A stretch of 64,000 bases of DNA from Caballeronia humi (GTDB lineage: Bacteria; Pseudomonadota; Gammaproteobacteria; Burkholderiales; Burkholderiaceae). Positions 35,599 through 45,896 of this stretch are shown here, one piece after another (the stretch's first letter is position 1; each line of letters begins with the position of its first letter). Made by a program: the position numbers and the translations under genes. Below the pieces are notes generated by a model. It did not search any database and was not told the DNA's origin. It saw only the letters and a list, made by a program, of their open reading frames with translations. The stretch lies in the NCBI RefSeq assembly GCF_001544475.1, contig NZ_FCNW02000018.1, positions 56,256 through 120,255 of the forward strand, in the 5' to 3' direction.

Positions 35599-35745
35599 TT
35601 TGTTCGTTTACGTTGAAATCGGGGTTAACCATACAGAAGCACGCCAAACGCCCGACGAACGTCTGACGCGGATTGCTGAAGTGTAATCGGGCGCTTTGCC
35701 GCTTGCGATCGGGGTTCGTATCGAGACGACGCGTGTGCGCAAATG

Positions 35746-35782
35746 AAAAAGCGGCGGACGCTAGCTGCGTCCGCCGCTTTTT
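35746..35782. terminator. bidirectional terminator after the MFS gene
   Basis: A perfect 16-bp stem (35746-35761 with 35767-35782) around TAGCT, bounded by an A-run on one side and a T-run on the other. It ends the MFS transporter gene. Confidence 0.85.
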
Positions 35783-35799
35783 TCGAACGAGGGTCGTCG

Positions 35800-37104
35800 T
35801 CAGTCCTTGATCGGCGACCCGTACTGCATATCAACCGACGCTCGCGAATGCTTCTGCACATGCGCGTGGCGCATCGGCTTGAGCACGAAAATCGCGAGCA
35901 GCGCGGAGAGCGCCGCCATCCCCGCGGCCAGCGTGAACACCGCATGCCAGCTTCCGGTCATCGTCGTAATGACGCTGCTGAACGGCACCAGCAACGCCGC
36001 CGTTCCCTTCGCCGTGTACAGCAAGCCCGCGTTGGTTGCAGCGAACTTCGGCCCGAAGGTGTCGCCGCACGTTGCCGGGAAAAGGCTGTAGATTTCACCC
36101 CAGGCGAAGAACACGATGCCCGTCAGCACGACGAACGCCACCGGGCTGTGCCCGTACTTCGACAGCATCATGATGCCGACCGCCTCGACCGCGAACGCAA
36201 TGAACATCGTGTTCTCCCGGCCGATCCGGTCCGACACCCAGCCGAAGAACGGCCGCGTCAGCCCATTCAGCACGCGGTCGATCGTGAGCGCAAAGGTCAG
36301 CGCGGGCAGCGTGAGACCGAGGATCGACACGGGTGAATCGTGCAGGCCGAAGTCCTTTGCGATCGGCCCGAGCTGCGCGGTCGCCATCAGACCGCCAGCC
36401 GCCATCATCACGAACATCAGGTACATGACCCAGAAGATCGGCGACGACAACACCTGCTTCGGACTCGCGTTGTAGACCGCGCGCTTGAGCGCGTTCTTGA
36501 CCGGCGCGAGCAGTTCAGCAGGCGGCGCGAAGAGCGCCATGCCGAGGAAGAACACAATCAGTCCCTGCCCGAGACCGAACCAGAGAAAGGTCGACTCGTA
36601 GCCGCTGCTCTTGATCATGTGCGCGATCGGCACGACGGTCGCCGCCGACCCCGCTCCGAAGCCCGCCGCGGTAATGCCCGCCGCGAGCCCCCGGCGATTC
36701 GGGAACCACTTCAGTGCATTGCCGACGCACGTTCCGTACACCGCGCCCGCGCCCACGCCGCCGACCGCCGCCGCGAAATAGAGCATCGGCAGGGAAGCCG
36801 CGTAGGAGTTGATGACCCACGCGATCGCGCACAACAACCCGCCCACGACGACCACCGGACGCGGGCCGTACTTGTCGACGAGATAGCCCTCAATCGGAAC
36901 CAGCCAGGTTTCAGTCACGACGAAAATCGTGAACGCGACCTGAATGGCCGCGCGTCCCCAGTGGTACTTCTCATCGATGGGGTTCACGAACAGCGTCCAG
37001 CCGTACTGCATGTTGGCGATCATCGCCATGCAGACCACGCCGAACACGAGTTGCACCCACGGCGAAGCTAGACGCGACGCCCCTGCCTGACGTTCCGTTT
37101 CCAT
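35800..37104 (-). CDS. oxalate/formate-type MFS antiporter (OFA family)
   Basis: A 434-residue carrier with 12 transmembrane helices and MFS loops (DKYGPRP and WVSDRIGRENT). GLAAGITAAGFGAGSAATV and LYTAKGTAALLVPFSSV follow the OFA family; the lysine of the TAKG segment matches the substrate-binding lysine reported for OxlT, by recall. It probably exchanges oxalate for formate across the inner membrane, though other OFA members carry other anions. No oxalyl-CoA decarboxylase or formyl-CoA transferase gene is adjacent. METERQ at 37104 has AGGAGA upstream; the longer frame to 37224 is rejected. Two inverted repeats lie in its promoter region. Confidence 0.82.
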   Translation of the reverse strand: METERQAGASRLASPWVQLVFGVVCMAMIANMQYGWTLFVNPIDEKYHWGRAAIQVAFTIFVVTETWLVPIEGYLVDKYGPRPVVVVGGLLCAIAWVINSYAASLPMLYFAAAVGGVGAGAVYGTCVGNALKWFPNRRGLAAGITAAGFGAGSAATVVPIAHMIKSSGYESTFLWFGLGQGLIVFFLGMALFAPPAELLAPVKNALKRAVYNASPKQVLSSPIFWVMYLMFVMMAAGGLMATAQLGPIAKDFGLHDSPVSILGLTLPALTFALTIDRVLNGLTRPFFGWVSDRIGRENTMFIAFAVEAVGIMMLSKYGHSPVAFVVLTGIVFFAWGEIYSLFPATCGDTFGPKFAATNAGLLYTAKGTAALLVPFSSVITTMTGSWHAVFTLAAGMAALSALLAIFVLKPMRHAHVQKHSRASVDMQYGSPIKD

Positions 37105-37165
37105 GCCTGTCTCCTGATCGTTGCTGCCTTTTTGGTCGGGGCGCCGAACGCGACACCCTCCGGTG

Positions 37166-37186
37166 TTGCTCAATTTTCTGGAGCAA
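37166..37186. promoter_or_regulatory. inverted repeat TTGCTC-N9-GAGCAA upstream of the OFA carrier
   Basis: TTGCTC (37166-37171) and GAGCAA (37181-37186) form a LysR-size dyad 62 bases before the start codon. Confidence 0.45.
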
Positions 37187-37189
37187 TCA

Positions 37190-37213
37190 GATATACACAG
37201 TATGTGATATATC
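37190..37213. promoter_or_regulatory. second dyad GATATA-N12-TATATC upstream of the OFA carrier
   Basis: GATATA (37190-37195) and TATATC (37208-37213) flank the nearly symmetric CACA-GTA-TGTG. It abuts the first dyad, so the pair may be an operator and a promoter-proximal site. Apart from these and an oprD terminator, the 37105-37489 gap shows no gene. Confidence 0.45.
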
Positions 37214-37307
37214 AAGTAAGTCAAGCGAAAGAATCGATGGGGTTTTCACTAGGAAGTCTTTCAACGTAAGCGTTTGAAAGCAGACACTTAATGGTTTCGG
37301 CCAGGCG

Positions 37308-37341
37308 AAAAAAAGGCCCCCCAGCAAATGCTGGCGGGCCT
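37308..37341 (-). terminator. intrinsic terminator after the OprD-type porin gene
   Basis: On the - strand AGGCCC-x-CCAGC pairs with GCTGG-x-GGGCCT around ATTT, followed by eight T residues. The porin stop is about 150 bases upstream of it. Confidence 0.75.
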
Positions 37342-37489
37342 GAGACATGACGCGAGACATGGCGATCCGCGACACGCACTCTCGTTATAGACGAAAGGTT
37401 AATGTAATGCGCAGGTTTCTGATTGTAGGTTTCCCTAGGATGATCGGCGGGAGTGTTTCGGGCATGCTTCCAAGCCCCCGCAAATCGTC

Positions 37490-38899
37490 TTAGAACACGT
37501 TCACCGGCACATTGACCATCAGGCGGTACACGTCGCTCGAACTGTCCGAGTAGTACTTGCTGCCGTGGTGGTGCATGTAATAAAACTTCATCGACGTGTT
37601 TTTCAACGGTCCGCTCGCGATCGTATAACTCGGAATCACGCCGAATTCGTAATGCGTGCCGTGGACGGGCTCGCCGTTTTTCCAGTAGAGATCGTGAAGC
37701 GCACTCGACGGATCGGCATATCGATTCGCCGATGTCGTCGCATCCGCACCCCAGCCGTACGCGGTCCACATCGTCATTTTCAGGCCGGGCGCGCCGTAAT
37801 CCTTGAAGTTGATCGAATACGAGAGGCTGAGCGACTTTTCGTGCGGCGCGTTGTAATCGACGTCGAGCGAGTTGGCGAGATAATCGCCGGCGGACTGGCC
37901 GACATAATCGAAGAACTGATTGCTTGCGATCTGCTGGAAGCCGATCTGCAGGGTATGCGCGTTATGCTGTCCTGATAGCGCCAGGCTGTATGCGTTATTA
38001 TTAATCGGACCTTCCCGGCTTTGGCCGACGTCGTGCGTGTAGTAATACTGGAGCGCGCCGGTCCAGCGAATTGCCGACGGACTTCCGATACTATGCGAGG
38101 CCGTCAGATAATACTGGTCCCATACATTTTCCGCCCGGCTTCCGTAAAGGGAAATCGCAGTATCGTCGCCGATCGTATAATCACCGCCTGCATACGTGAA
38201 ACGGCTGAACTTCACGCCGCCATATTCCGTCGAAAGCGACGACGTGCTCGTCATGCCCCGCGCCAGCACGGCGTCCACGCTACCCCCCTTGAGTGTCAGG
38301 TTCCTGATCTCGTCGCTGGCGAGCGAAAAACCGCGATACGTCGGCGGCAGCGCGCGATTATCGTGCGGTACGAGGTAGGGATTATCGAAGAGCTGCTGGC
38401 CGTATTTGAGCACCGTATTCGATACGCGCGCCTTCACGTCCCACACGCCCGGATACGTCCACGCGAGCTGATTTTGTCCGGTGCCGTCGGCATTCAGATG
38501 CACGCGATTTCCCGCGCCATTTCCACCGTTCAACTTCAACGCGCTGAAAAGCGATGCGTCGAAACCGACGCCAAATAGCCCGCGCGTATAACCGGATTCG
38601 AATACCGCCTGATTCCCGATGACCCACGCATCCTTCTTCTTCATGCCTTCCGCTTCAAAATGTTCCGAATAAGAGCGGAACAGCAGATTGAAATGCGAAT
38701 CCTCGATAAATCCCTTCGATAGCGATTGCTTGCTGATCGGCGCATCGGCTTCGGTATTCGGTGGCGAACTCGGCGGCGCCTCGGTATGACGCGACGGCGG
38801 TTCGGTTTCGGTTTCGTCGCCATAAGCCGCTACCGTGCCGGCCATAAGGCCGCTAAAAATAAAAATCGATAAGGCGAGTGAACGCTTCTGTTTTTTCAC
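37490..38899 (-). CDS. OprD-family outer-membrane porin
   Basis: A 469-residue outer-membrane protein: signal peptide (MKKQKRSLALSIFIFSGLMA), then a proline- and glutamate-rich linker (about residues 28-55) and a beta-barrel with alternating strands ending in a terminal Phe (LMVNVPVNVF), the OMP assembly signal. The FIEDSHFNLLFRSYSEHFE opening and KARVSNTVLKYGQQLFDNPYLV segment are OprD-type. OprD porins pass small acids or peptides. It lies between an oxalate-type carrier and an oligopeptide ABC operon and could serve either. Confidence 0.85.
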   Translation of the reverse strand: MKKQKRSLALSIFIFSGLMAGTVAAYGDETETEPPSRHTEAPPSSPPNTEADAPISKQSLSKGFIEDSHFNLLFRSYSEHFEAEGMKKKDAWVIGNQAVFESGYTRGLFGVGFDASLFSALKLNGGNGAGNRVHLNADGTGQNQLAWTYPGVWDVKARVSNTVLKYGQQLFDNPYLVPHDNRALPPTYRGFSLASDEIRNLTLKGGSVDAVLARGMTSTSSLSTEYGGVKFSRFTYAGGDYTIGDDTAISLYGSRAENVWDQYYLTASHSIGSPSAIRWTGALQYYYTHDVGQSREGPINNNAYSLALSGQHNAHTLQIGFQQIASNQFFDYVGQSAGDYLANSLDVDYNAPHEKSLSLSYSINFKDYGAPGLKMTMWTAYGWGADATTSANRYADPSSALHDLYWKNGEPVHGTHYEFGVIPSYTIASGPLKNTSMKFYYMHHHGSKYYSDSSSDVYRLMVNVPVNVF

Positions 38900-39077
38900 G
38901 CAAAAATCTCCACTTGTTCTTAATTGTTGTTGACTGTCGATTCAAATCGAAGGGGATGCACTGAGCCTTGCCCGGCGGCCAGAAAGACCGGGGCATCGGT
39001 TCAAAAGCGGGGATTAAGAAGTTATCGGGGGTTCTTGTTCTTTAGCTCATGGTGGCGTTCAAAGTCGGGGAAAAGGC

Positions 39078-40053
<976 letters not shown>

Positions 40054-40061
<8 letters not shown>

Positions 40062-41064
40062 GGCTCGGCTCCTCGTGCAGCGACTTCATCCGCTCGACCG
40101 GGCGATAGCACGCGCGCAGCCACGTTGCATCGTTACGCCACGGTTCGAGCGCGGGCGCGCGTTCGCCGCATCGCGCATCGGCATCGATGCAGCGCTCCTG
40201 AAACGGACAGCCCGAAGGCGGATGCGCCATGTTCGGCGGATTGCCCGGAATGCCCTGCAACGCCGCGCCGTTCTGATCCAGACGCGGCAGCGCGCGCAAG
40301 AGGCCGATCGTGTACGGATGTGACGGTCGCGCGAACAGGTTGTCCGCGCTGCAATGCTCCATCACGCGGCCGCCGTACATCACCATGACCTTTTCGCAGA
40401 GCCCCGCGACCACGCCGAGATCGTGCGTGATCAGCACGATCGCCGTGCCGAAGTCGTGCTGCAGGTTGCGCAGCAATTGCAGGATCTGCGCCTGCACGGT
40501 GACGTCGAGCGCGGTGGTCGGTTCGTCGGCGAAGAGCACTTGCGGCTCGCAAAGCAGCGCCATCGCGATCATCACGCGCTGCCGCATGCCGCCCGACAAC
40601 TCGTGCGGATACTGGTCGATACGATGCGCCGCCTCGGGAATCCGCACCGCTTCGAGCATGCCGATCGCGCGCTGTTTCGCCGCGCGGCGCGTCATGTTCT
40701 TGTGCAGTTCGAGGACTTCGGTCATCTGCCGCTCGATCGTCAGGTATGGATTGAGCGACGTCATCGGGTCCTGGAAGATCATCGAGAGGCGATTGCCGCG
40801 GATGCGGTTCAGCGCCTTCGCGGGCATCGTCAGCAGGTTCTTGCCCTGATACAGCGCGCTGCCGCTCGCACGGCCGTTGCGCGCGAGGAGGCCGAGCATC
40901 GCGAGAACGCTCTGGCTCTTGCCCGACCCCGATTCGCCGACGATGCCGAGCGTGCTGCCCTCTTCCAACTCGAAGTTCACGCCGTTCACGGCGCGCACGG
41001 TGGCATCGGGCGTCTGGAATGCGACTTCGAGGTCGCTTACTTTAAGCAATGACATCGCGCTCAC
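40054..41064 (-). CDS. oppD: oligopeptide ABC transporter ATPase OppD
   Basis: A 336-residue ATPase with Walker A GESGSGKSQ (about residues 40-48), signature LSGGMRQRVMIAMAL and Walker B LFADEPTTALDVTVQ. The tail GCPFQERCIDADARC is the family cysteine cluster. A GTG start at 41064 overlaps the oppC stop (GTGA); MSLLKV twelve bases later is an alternative. Partner of OppF. Confidence 0.9.
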
Positions 41065-41960
41065 CGATCCTTCGGGTCGAGCGCATCACGCAGCCCGTCG
41101 CCGATAAAGTTGATGCAATAGAGCGTCACCGATAGAAGCGCCGCCGGGAACAGCAAGATCCACGGCGAGCTTTCCATCACGCCGACACCGTCCTGGATCA
41201 GCACACCCCAGCTCGTCATCGGTTCCTGCACGCCGAGACCGAGGAACGACAGCACCGATTCGGTGAGAATCACGCCTGGCACGGTCACGGTCGTATAGAT
41301 CGCGACGATGCCGAGCAGATTCGGCACTACGTGCCGCAGGATGATGCCGCCCGTCGATACACCGATCGCGCGAGCCGCCTCCACGTATTCCTTCGAGCGG
41401 ATCGCGAGCGTCTGGCCTCGCACGACGCGCGCCATGTCCATCCACGAGAACACGGTAATCGTGAGCACGACGAGGTAGAACTCGCGGCCGAGCAGCGTCA
41501 CCATCAGGATCGCGATCAACAGGTACGGGATCGCGTACATCATGTCGACGAAGCGCATCATCGCGTTGTCCACGCGGCCGCCGACGAAGCCCGCGATAGC
41601 GCCCCACACGATGCCGAGCGTCACCGACGTCAGCGTCGCGAGCGCGCCGATCATCAGCGAGACGCGCCCGCCGATCAGGCAGCGCACAAGCAGGTCGCGG
41701 CCGGTTTCGTCGGTGCCGAAGAGATGCCAGTTCGCGAACGTGGGTGTGGCGCTCATCGCGTTCCAGTCGGCGGAATCGAACTGGTTCGGCAGCAGCATCG
41801 GGCCGAAAATGCAGGCGATCGTAATCAGCGCGAGTAGCACGGCGCTCGTGACGGAAGCCTTGTTGCGCATGAAGCGCAGGCGCGCGTCCTGCCACGGGCT
41901 GCGGCCTTCGAGCGGCGCGGCGGCAGCTTTTTCGAGCAGCGGCGCGAGACAGGTTTTCAT
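41061..41960 (-). CDS. oppC: oligopeptide ABC transporter permease OppC
   Basis: A 299-residue permease with six predicted helices, the first near residues 35-55, and the family EAA-type loop (EYVEAARAIGVSTGGIILRH). LFGTDETGRDLLVRCLIGGR is a signature of OppC/DppC proteins. The start chosen at 41960 (MKTCLAPLL) follows GAGG; ATG 41972 is the alternative. It is separated from oppB by 13 bases. Confidence 0.88.
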   Translation of the reverse strand: MKTCLAPLLEKAAAAPLEGRSPWQDARLRFMRNKASVTSAVLLALITIACIFGPMLLPNQFDSADWNAMSATPTFANWHLFGTDETGRDLLVRCLIGGRVSLMIGALATLTSVTLGIVWGAIAGFVGGRVDNAMMRFVDMMYAIPYLLIAILMVTLLGREFYLVVLTITVFSWMDMARVVRGQTLAIRSKEYVEAARAIGVSTGGIILRHVVPNLLGIVAIYTTVTVPGVILTESVLSFLGLGVQEPMTSWGVLIQDGVGVMESSPWILLFPAALLSVTLYCINFIGDGLRDALDPKDR

Positions 41961-41973
41961 TGCCGGCCTCATG

Positions 41974-42894
41974 TCAGTAGCGGATCTTCGGATCGAGCCA
42001 CGCATACGCGAGATCGACCAGCAGGTTGAGCAGCACGGCCACGACCGTGACCAGCACGACGAGTCCGAGCACGAGCGTGTAGTCGCGATTAGCCGCGCCG
42101 TTGACGATCAGCTTGCCAATGCCCGGCAGCGAGAACACCGATTCGGTGACCACCGCCGCCGTGATCGACGAAATCGCGAGCGGCCCGATCACGGAGACGA
42201 CCGGGATCAGCGTCGGGCGCAGCGCGTGCCGAAAGACGATGGTCCAGCGCGACAGGCCCTTCGCATACGCGGTGCGGATGTAGTTCGTGTTCATCACTTC
42301 GATCAGGCTCGCGCGCGTCACGCGGCCGACGGTCGCTACGTTGATCATCACGAGCAGGAGAATCGGCAGAACCATGTAGCGAAGGTCGAAGCTGTTCCAG
42401 CCGCCGGCCGGCAGCCACTTCAGCAGGATCGCGAACACGAGGATCAGCACCGGCCCGATCACGAACGACGGAAACGCGCTGCCCGCATTGCTCACGAGCA
42501 TCAGCAGATAGTCGGCGGCGCTGTTGCGATAGAGCGCCGCGAGAATCCCGAGCGCGACGCCGATCACGATCGACAGCAGCATCGACACGCCGCCGATTGT
42601 GAGCGACACCGGCAACGCGCGCAGCACGAGCTCGTTGACGCTCCAGTCGGCGTAACGGAACGATGCGCCGAGGTCGCCGTGCAGCAGGCTGTCGAGATAG
42701 AGCAGGTACTGCTTCCACAGCGGCTCGCCGAGATGGTATTTCGCCTGCAGGTTCGCGAGCACTTCCGCCGATACCTTGCGCTCGCCGTCGAAGGGACCGC
42801 CGGGCGTGGCGTGCAGCAGCAGATAGCAGGCCGTGATGACGAGCAACAGCGTGGGCAGCGTCAGCAGCACGCGCCTCAATGTATACGACCACAT
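41974..42894 (-). CDS. oppB: oligopeptide ABC transporter permease OppB
   Basis: A 306-residue permease with six helices, starting MWSYTLRRVLLTLPTLLLV. PGGPFDGERKVSAEVLANLQ is the periplasmic signature of OppB, and the EAA-type loop is TNYIRTAYAKGLSRWTIVFR. It forms the channel with OppC. oppA lies 37 bases upstream in the same direction. Confidence 0.93.
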   Translation of the reverse strand: MWSYTLRRVLLTLPTLLLVITACYLLLHATPGGPFDGERKVSAEVLANLQAKYHLGEPLWKQYLLYLDSLLHGDLGASFRYADWSVNELVLRALPVSLTIGGVSMLLSIVIGVALGILAALYRNSAADYLLMLVSNAGSAFPSFVIGPVLILVFAILLKWLPAGGWNSFDLRYMVLPILLLVMINVATVGRVTRASLIEVMNTNYIRTAYAKGLSRWTIVFRHALRPTLIPVVSVIGPLAISSITAAVVTESVFSLPGIGKLIVNGAANRDYTLVLGLVVLVTVVAVLLNLLVDLAYAWLDPKIRY

Positions 42895-42931
42895 GGGTAT
42901 GTCTCCTCGCAGACAGCGCCGCGATCCGCCG

Positions 42932-44581
42932 TCAGTGCTTGACGATGTAGAGGTCCTTGCTGCGATAGCGATCCATCGGATTCTTCAGCGAGTATCCTCC
43001 GACGTAGCTCTTCACGAGCCGCACGAGCGTGTATTGCAGGAGCGGCAGCATCGGATAATCGTCCATCGCGAGCTTCGCGGCCTGCGTCTGCAATTGCGTG
43101 CGCTTCGCCTGGTCGGTCGTCTCGTTGGCCTCCTTGATCAGCGCATCGGCTTTGGGGTTGCAACTGAAGTTATCGTTCTGCTCCGAATTGCACTGCACGA
43201 GCGTGAGGAACGTCGTGGCATCGTTGTAGTCCGCGACCCAGCCGTTGCGCGCGATCTGATAGTCGCCGGCGTGCCGCTTCTTCAGGAGCACCTTGAACTC
43301 CATCGCTTCGATTTCTGTATCGAGGCCGAGCTTCGTCTTCCATTCCGATGCCGCGAAAATCGCCATCTTCTTGTGATATTCGCTCGTGTTCATCGCGAAG
43401 CGGATTTTCGCGCCGGGTTTCACGCCTGCGTCCGCGAGCAGCTTCTTCGCTTCCTCGACGCGTTTTGCCATCGGCCACGCGGACCACTCGTAGTTCGTCA
43501 CGTCGGCGCCCTTGACGCCCTGCGGAATCACGCCATATGCGGCGAGCTGGCCGTCGGCGGTGACGCGCTGCGCGAGCAGGTCGCGATCGATCACCATTGA
43601 AAGCGCCTTGCGCACGCGCACGTCCTTCAGCAGCGGATCGCGGTTGTTAAACGAGTAGTAGCGCAAGCCAAGCATCGGCGCATTCTTGATGTCGGCGGGG
43701 AACTGCGCCTTGTACTTCGCGTACGTGCCCGAGGGCAATTGATACACCCAGTCGTTCTCGCCCGACTGGAATAGCTTCACATCACTGTTTTCATCCTCGA
43801 CGGGCAAGTACGTCACCTGGCTCAATTGCACGCGCGATGCGTCCCAATAGTTCGGATTCTTCGTCAGCACGAGCTTGCTGTTGACCTGCCACTCCTTCAA
43901 CTGATACGCGCCGTTGCTCACCAGCTTGCCGGGCTTGGTCCAGTCACGCCCGTTCTTCTCGACAGCCGCGCGGTTCACCGGTCCGAGCGTCGTATTCGAC
44001 ATCAGTTCGGGCAGGAACAGCACCGGATACGGCGTCTTCACTTCGAGCGTGTTCGCATCGATGGCGCGCACCCCGAGCGCCGTCACCGGCTTCTTGCCCG
44101 CGATGATGTCGGTGCCGTTGAGCAGGAACTTGCCGAACGTCCCCGCCGACGGCGACGCCATTTTCGGATCGACGAGCCGCTGGCAGCCGTACACGAAATC
44201 GTTTGCGCTGACGGCCTCGCCATTGGACCATTTGGCGTTCTTGCGCAGATGGAAGATCCAGGTGGTCGGGTCCTTCTGCTCCCACTTTTCCGCGACGCCG
44301 GGTTGCACGTTGCCGTCGGCATCGGTCGTGGTGGCGCCCTCGAACAGGTCCTCGGACACGTTGTTCGCCGGCACCGTTTCGACGAGATTCGGGTCGAGTG
44401 TCTCGACTTCGGCGGCATTGTTGCGCACCAGTTCCTGCTTCGCGGCGAGTTGCACGCCGGACGGCACGTTGGCCGCTTGAGCGCTAAAAGCGAACGCGCC
44501 GGACACGGCGGCGAGCGCAGCGGCAATCGCGCGACCGCGCGGAACGAAACCATGTGCCAAAGGGACAGACAAGAACGTCAC
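42932..44581 (-). CDS. oppA: oligopeptide-binding protein OppA
   Basis: A 549-residue periplasmic binding protein with a signal peptide ending near AQAANVP (residues 34-40). GVQLAAKQELVRNNAAEVET, EDLFEGATTTDADGN, FHLRKNAKWSNGEAV and the C-terminal end LYIVKH follow E. coli OppA closely, so tri- to pentapeptides are the likely ligands (murein peptides are possible). GTG 44581 sits eight bases after AGGAG. It is the first gene of the operon, divergent from a LysR regulator. Confidence 0.93.
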   Translation of the reverse strand: MTFLSVPLAHGFVPRGRAIAAALAAVSGAFAFSAQAANVPSGVQLAAKQELVRNNAAEVETLDPNLVETVPANNVSEDLFEGATTTDADGNVQPGVAEKWEQKDPTTWIFHLRKNAKWSNGEAVSANDFVYGCQRLVDPKMASPSAGTFGKFLLNGTDIIAGKKPVTALGVRAIDANTLEVKTPYPVLFLPELMSNTTLGPVNRAAVEKNGRDWTKPGKLVSNGAYQLKEWQVNSKLVLTKNPNYWDASRVQLSQVTYLPVEDENSDVKLFQSGENDWVYQLPSGTYAKYKAQFPADIKNAPMLGLRYYSFNNRDPLLKDVRVRKALSMVIDRDLLAQRVTADGQLAAYGVIPQGVKGADVTNYEWSAWPMAKRVEEAKKLLADAGVKPGAKIRFAMNTSEYHKKMAIFAASEWKTKLGLDTEIEAMEFKVLLKKRHAGDYQIARNGWVADYNDATTFLTLVQCNSEQNDNFSCNPKADALIKEANETTDQAKRTQLQTQAAKLAMDDYPMLPLLQYTLVRLVKSYVGGYSLKNPMDRYRSKDLYIVKH

Positions 44582-44658
44582 GGGGAAGTCTCCTGCTAAG
44601 TCTTATGTTGTTGCACGCAGGCTGCGACGCTTGCAGCCCGATTCTTATTCAGCGAGAC

Positions 44659-44680
44659 GTTTAGCCTTCGTTAGCTAAAC
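44659..44680. promoter_or_regulatory. inverted repeat GTTTAGC-N8-GCTAAAC between oppA and the LysR gene
   Basis: A 7-bp arm dyad at 44659-44665 and 44674-44680 that contains a T-N11-A core (44661 and 44673). A shorter dyad TTAG-N5-CTAA lies at 44697-44709. They are about 80 and 115 bases before oppA and are candidate LysR sites; the rest of the 44582-44987 gap shows no gene. Confidence 0.5.
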
Positions 44681-44987
44681 CGAATCGCGATTAATCTTAG
44701 TGAGCCTAACGTTTTGCTTTCGAAACGTGAGACCGCTTCATCGCACCGGAAGTCGCGTTCTTTGCGCTTCGCTTACGGCAACAATTCAGGCTGGCGGCGA
44801 GTATTTAACAACAATAAGGCGGAATCCACTCACATGTGCTTATAGGTAATACGTTTTATGCATACCCTGGCGCTGCTTCTGCGAAACCTTTGTTTTATCG
44901 GCGGGACGGGCTGGTCCATCGAGGCAGTAAGGGGTTGTTTCCTATACCATCCGTGTCCTTGTTGTCATGCATGAGTAATCCAGTACG

Positions 44988-45890
44988 ATGATCCGTTTTC
45001 GCCAGATCGAAGCATTTCGAAGCTTGATAATGACCGGCACGAGTGTCGGTGCCGCGCGCAAGATGCACGTCACGCAGCCCGCGATCAGCCGCCTGATCGC
45101 GGATTTAGAGGCCGATCTCGGTTTTAGCCTGTTCAGTAGAATCGGCGGCCGTCTGAACCCCACCACCGCGGGCCTGCGCTTCTACAAGTCGGTGGAAGAA
45201 AACTTTCTCGGGCTCGAACGCCTCAAGCAAGTCGCGGACATGATCCGCGACGAAGCCTCCGAAGGCCTCACCGTCGCGTGCATGCCGGTGCTCGCCACTA
45301 CCCTCTTGCCGCCGATCCTCGCCGATTTCGTCGAGCGCCATCCGGGCGTGCCGATCCGCGTCGATTCGGTGAAGGTGCCCGAGGTGCTCGTGAGCCTTCA
45401 GAACCACAAGGCCGATGTCGCGATCAGCCAGGCGTTTCCGGCGGTCGCGGGCATCGAGGTGCAGACGCTTTTGAAAACACGCGCTTTGTGTGCGATGCCG
45501 GCCGGCCACAAGCTTGCTAAGAAGAAGGTCGTGCGCGCACAGGACCTGCGCGGCGAGAAGATCATCGGCTGGCTGCCGAATTCGCGGCAGGCGTACGAGG
45601 CAGAACAGTCGACGATTTCCTCGACCGAGGAAAGTCCCAACTACACCGTCCTCACCGACACCGCGCACACGCGTTACGCGATGGTCGCGGGCGGGCTCGG
45701 CGTGTCGATCGTCGAGCCGTTCGCGGCGAAGGTATGGCGCGCGCATGGCGTAGTCGTCAGGCCGTTCGAGACCGCGATTGAATATGAATACGCGCTCTCG
45801 TATCCGAGCAGCGGCATCCGATCGGATCTGGTGGCGTCGTTCAGGGAATCGGTGCTGCGTATCGTCGAGCACTACTCGTTCGACGAGTAA
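44988..45890 (+). CDS. LysR-family transcriptional regulator, divergent from opp
   Basis: A 300-residue LysR protein. The winged helix-turn-helix occupies residues about 3-60 (GAARKMHVTQPAISRLIADL), and the effector domain follows (VACMPVLATTLLPPILADFV). It lies 406 bases from oppA and divergent, the usual layout for a LysR protein controlling its neighbour. The inducer may be a peptide or an amino acid, but is unknown. Confidence 0.9.
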   Translation: MIRFRQIEAFRSLIMTGTSVGAARKMHVTQPAISRLIADLEADLGFSLFSRIGGRLNPTTAGLRFYKSVEENFLGLERLKQVADMIRDEASEGLTVACMPVLATTLLPPILADFVERHPGVPIRVDSVKVPEVLVSLQNHKADVAISQAFPAVAGIEVQTLLKTRALCAMPAGHKLAKKKVVRAQDLRGEKIIGWLPNSRQAYEAEQSTISSTEESPNYTVLTDTAHTRYAMVAGGLGVSIVEPFAAKVWRAHGVVVRPFETAIEYEYALSYPSSGIRSDLVASFRESVLRIVEHYSFDE

Positions 45891-45896
45891 GCGCGT

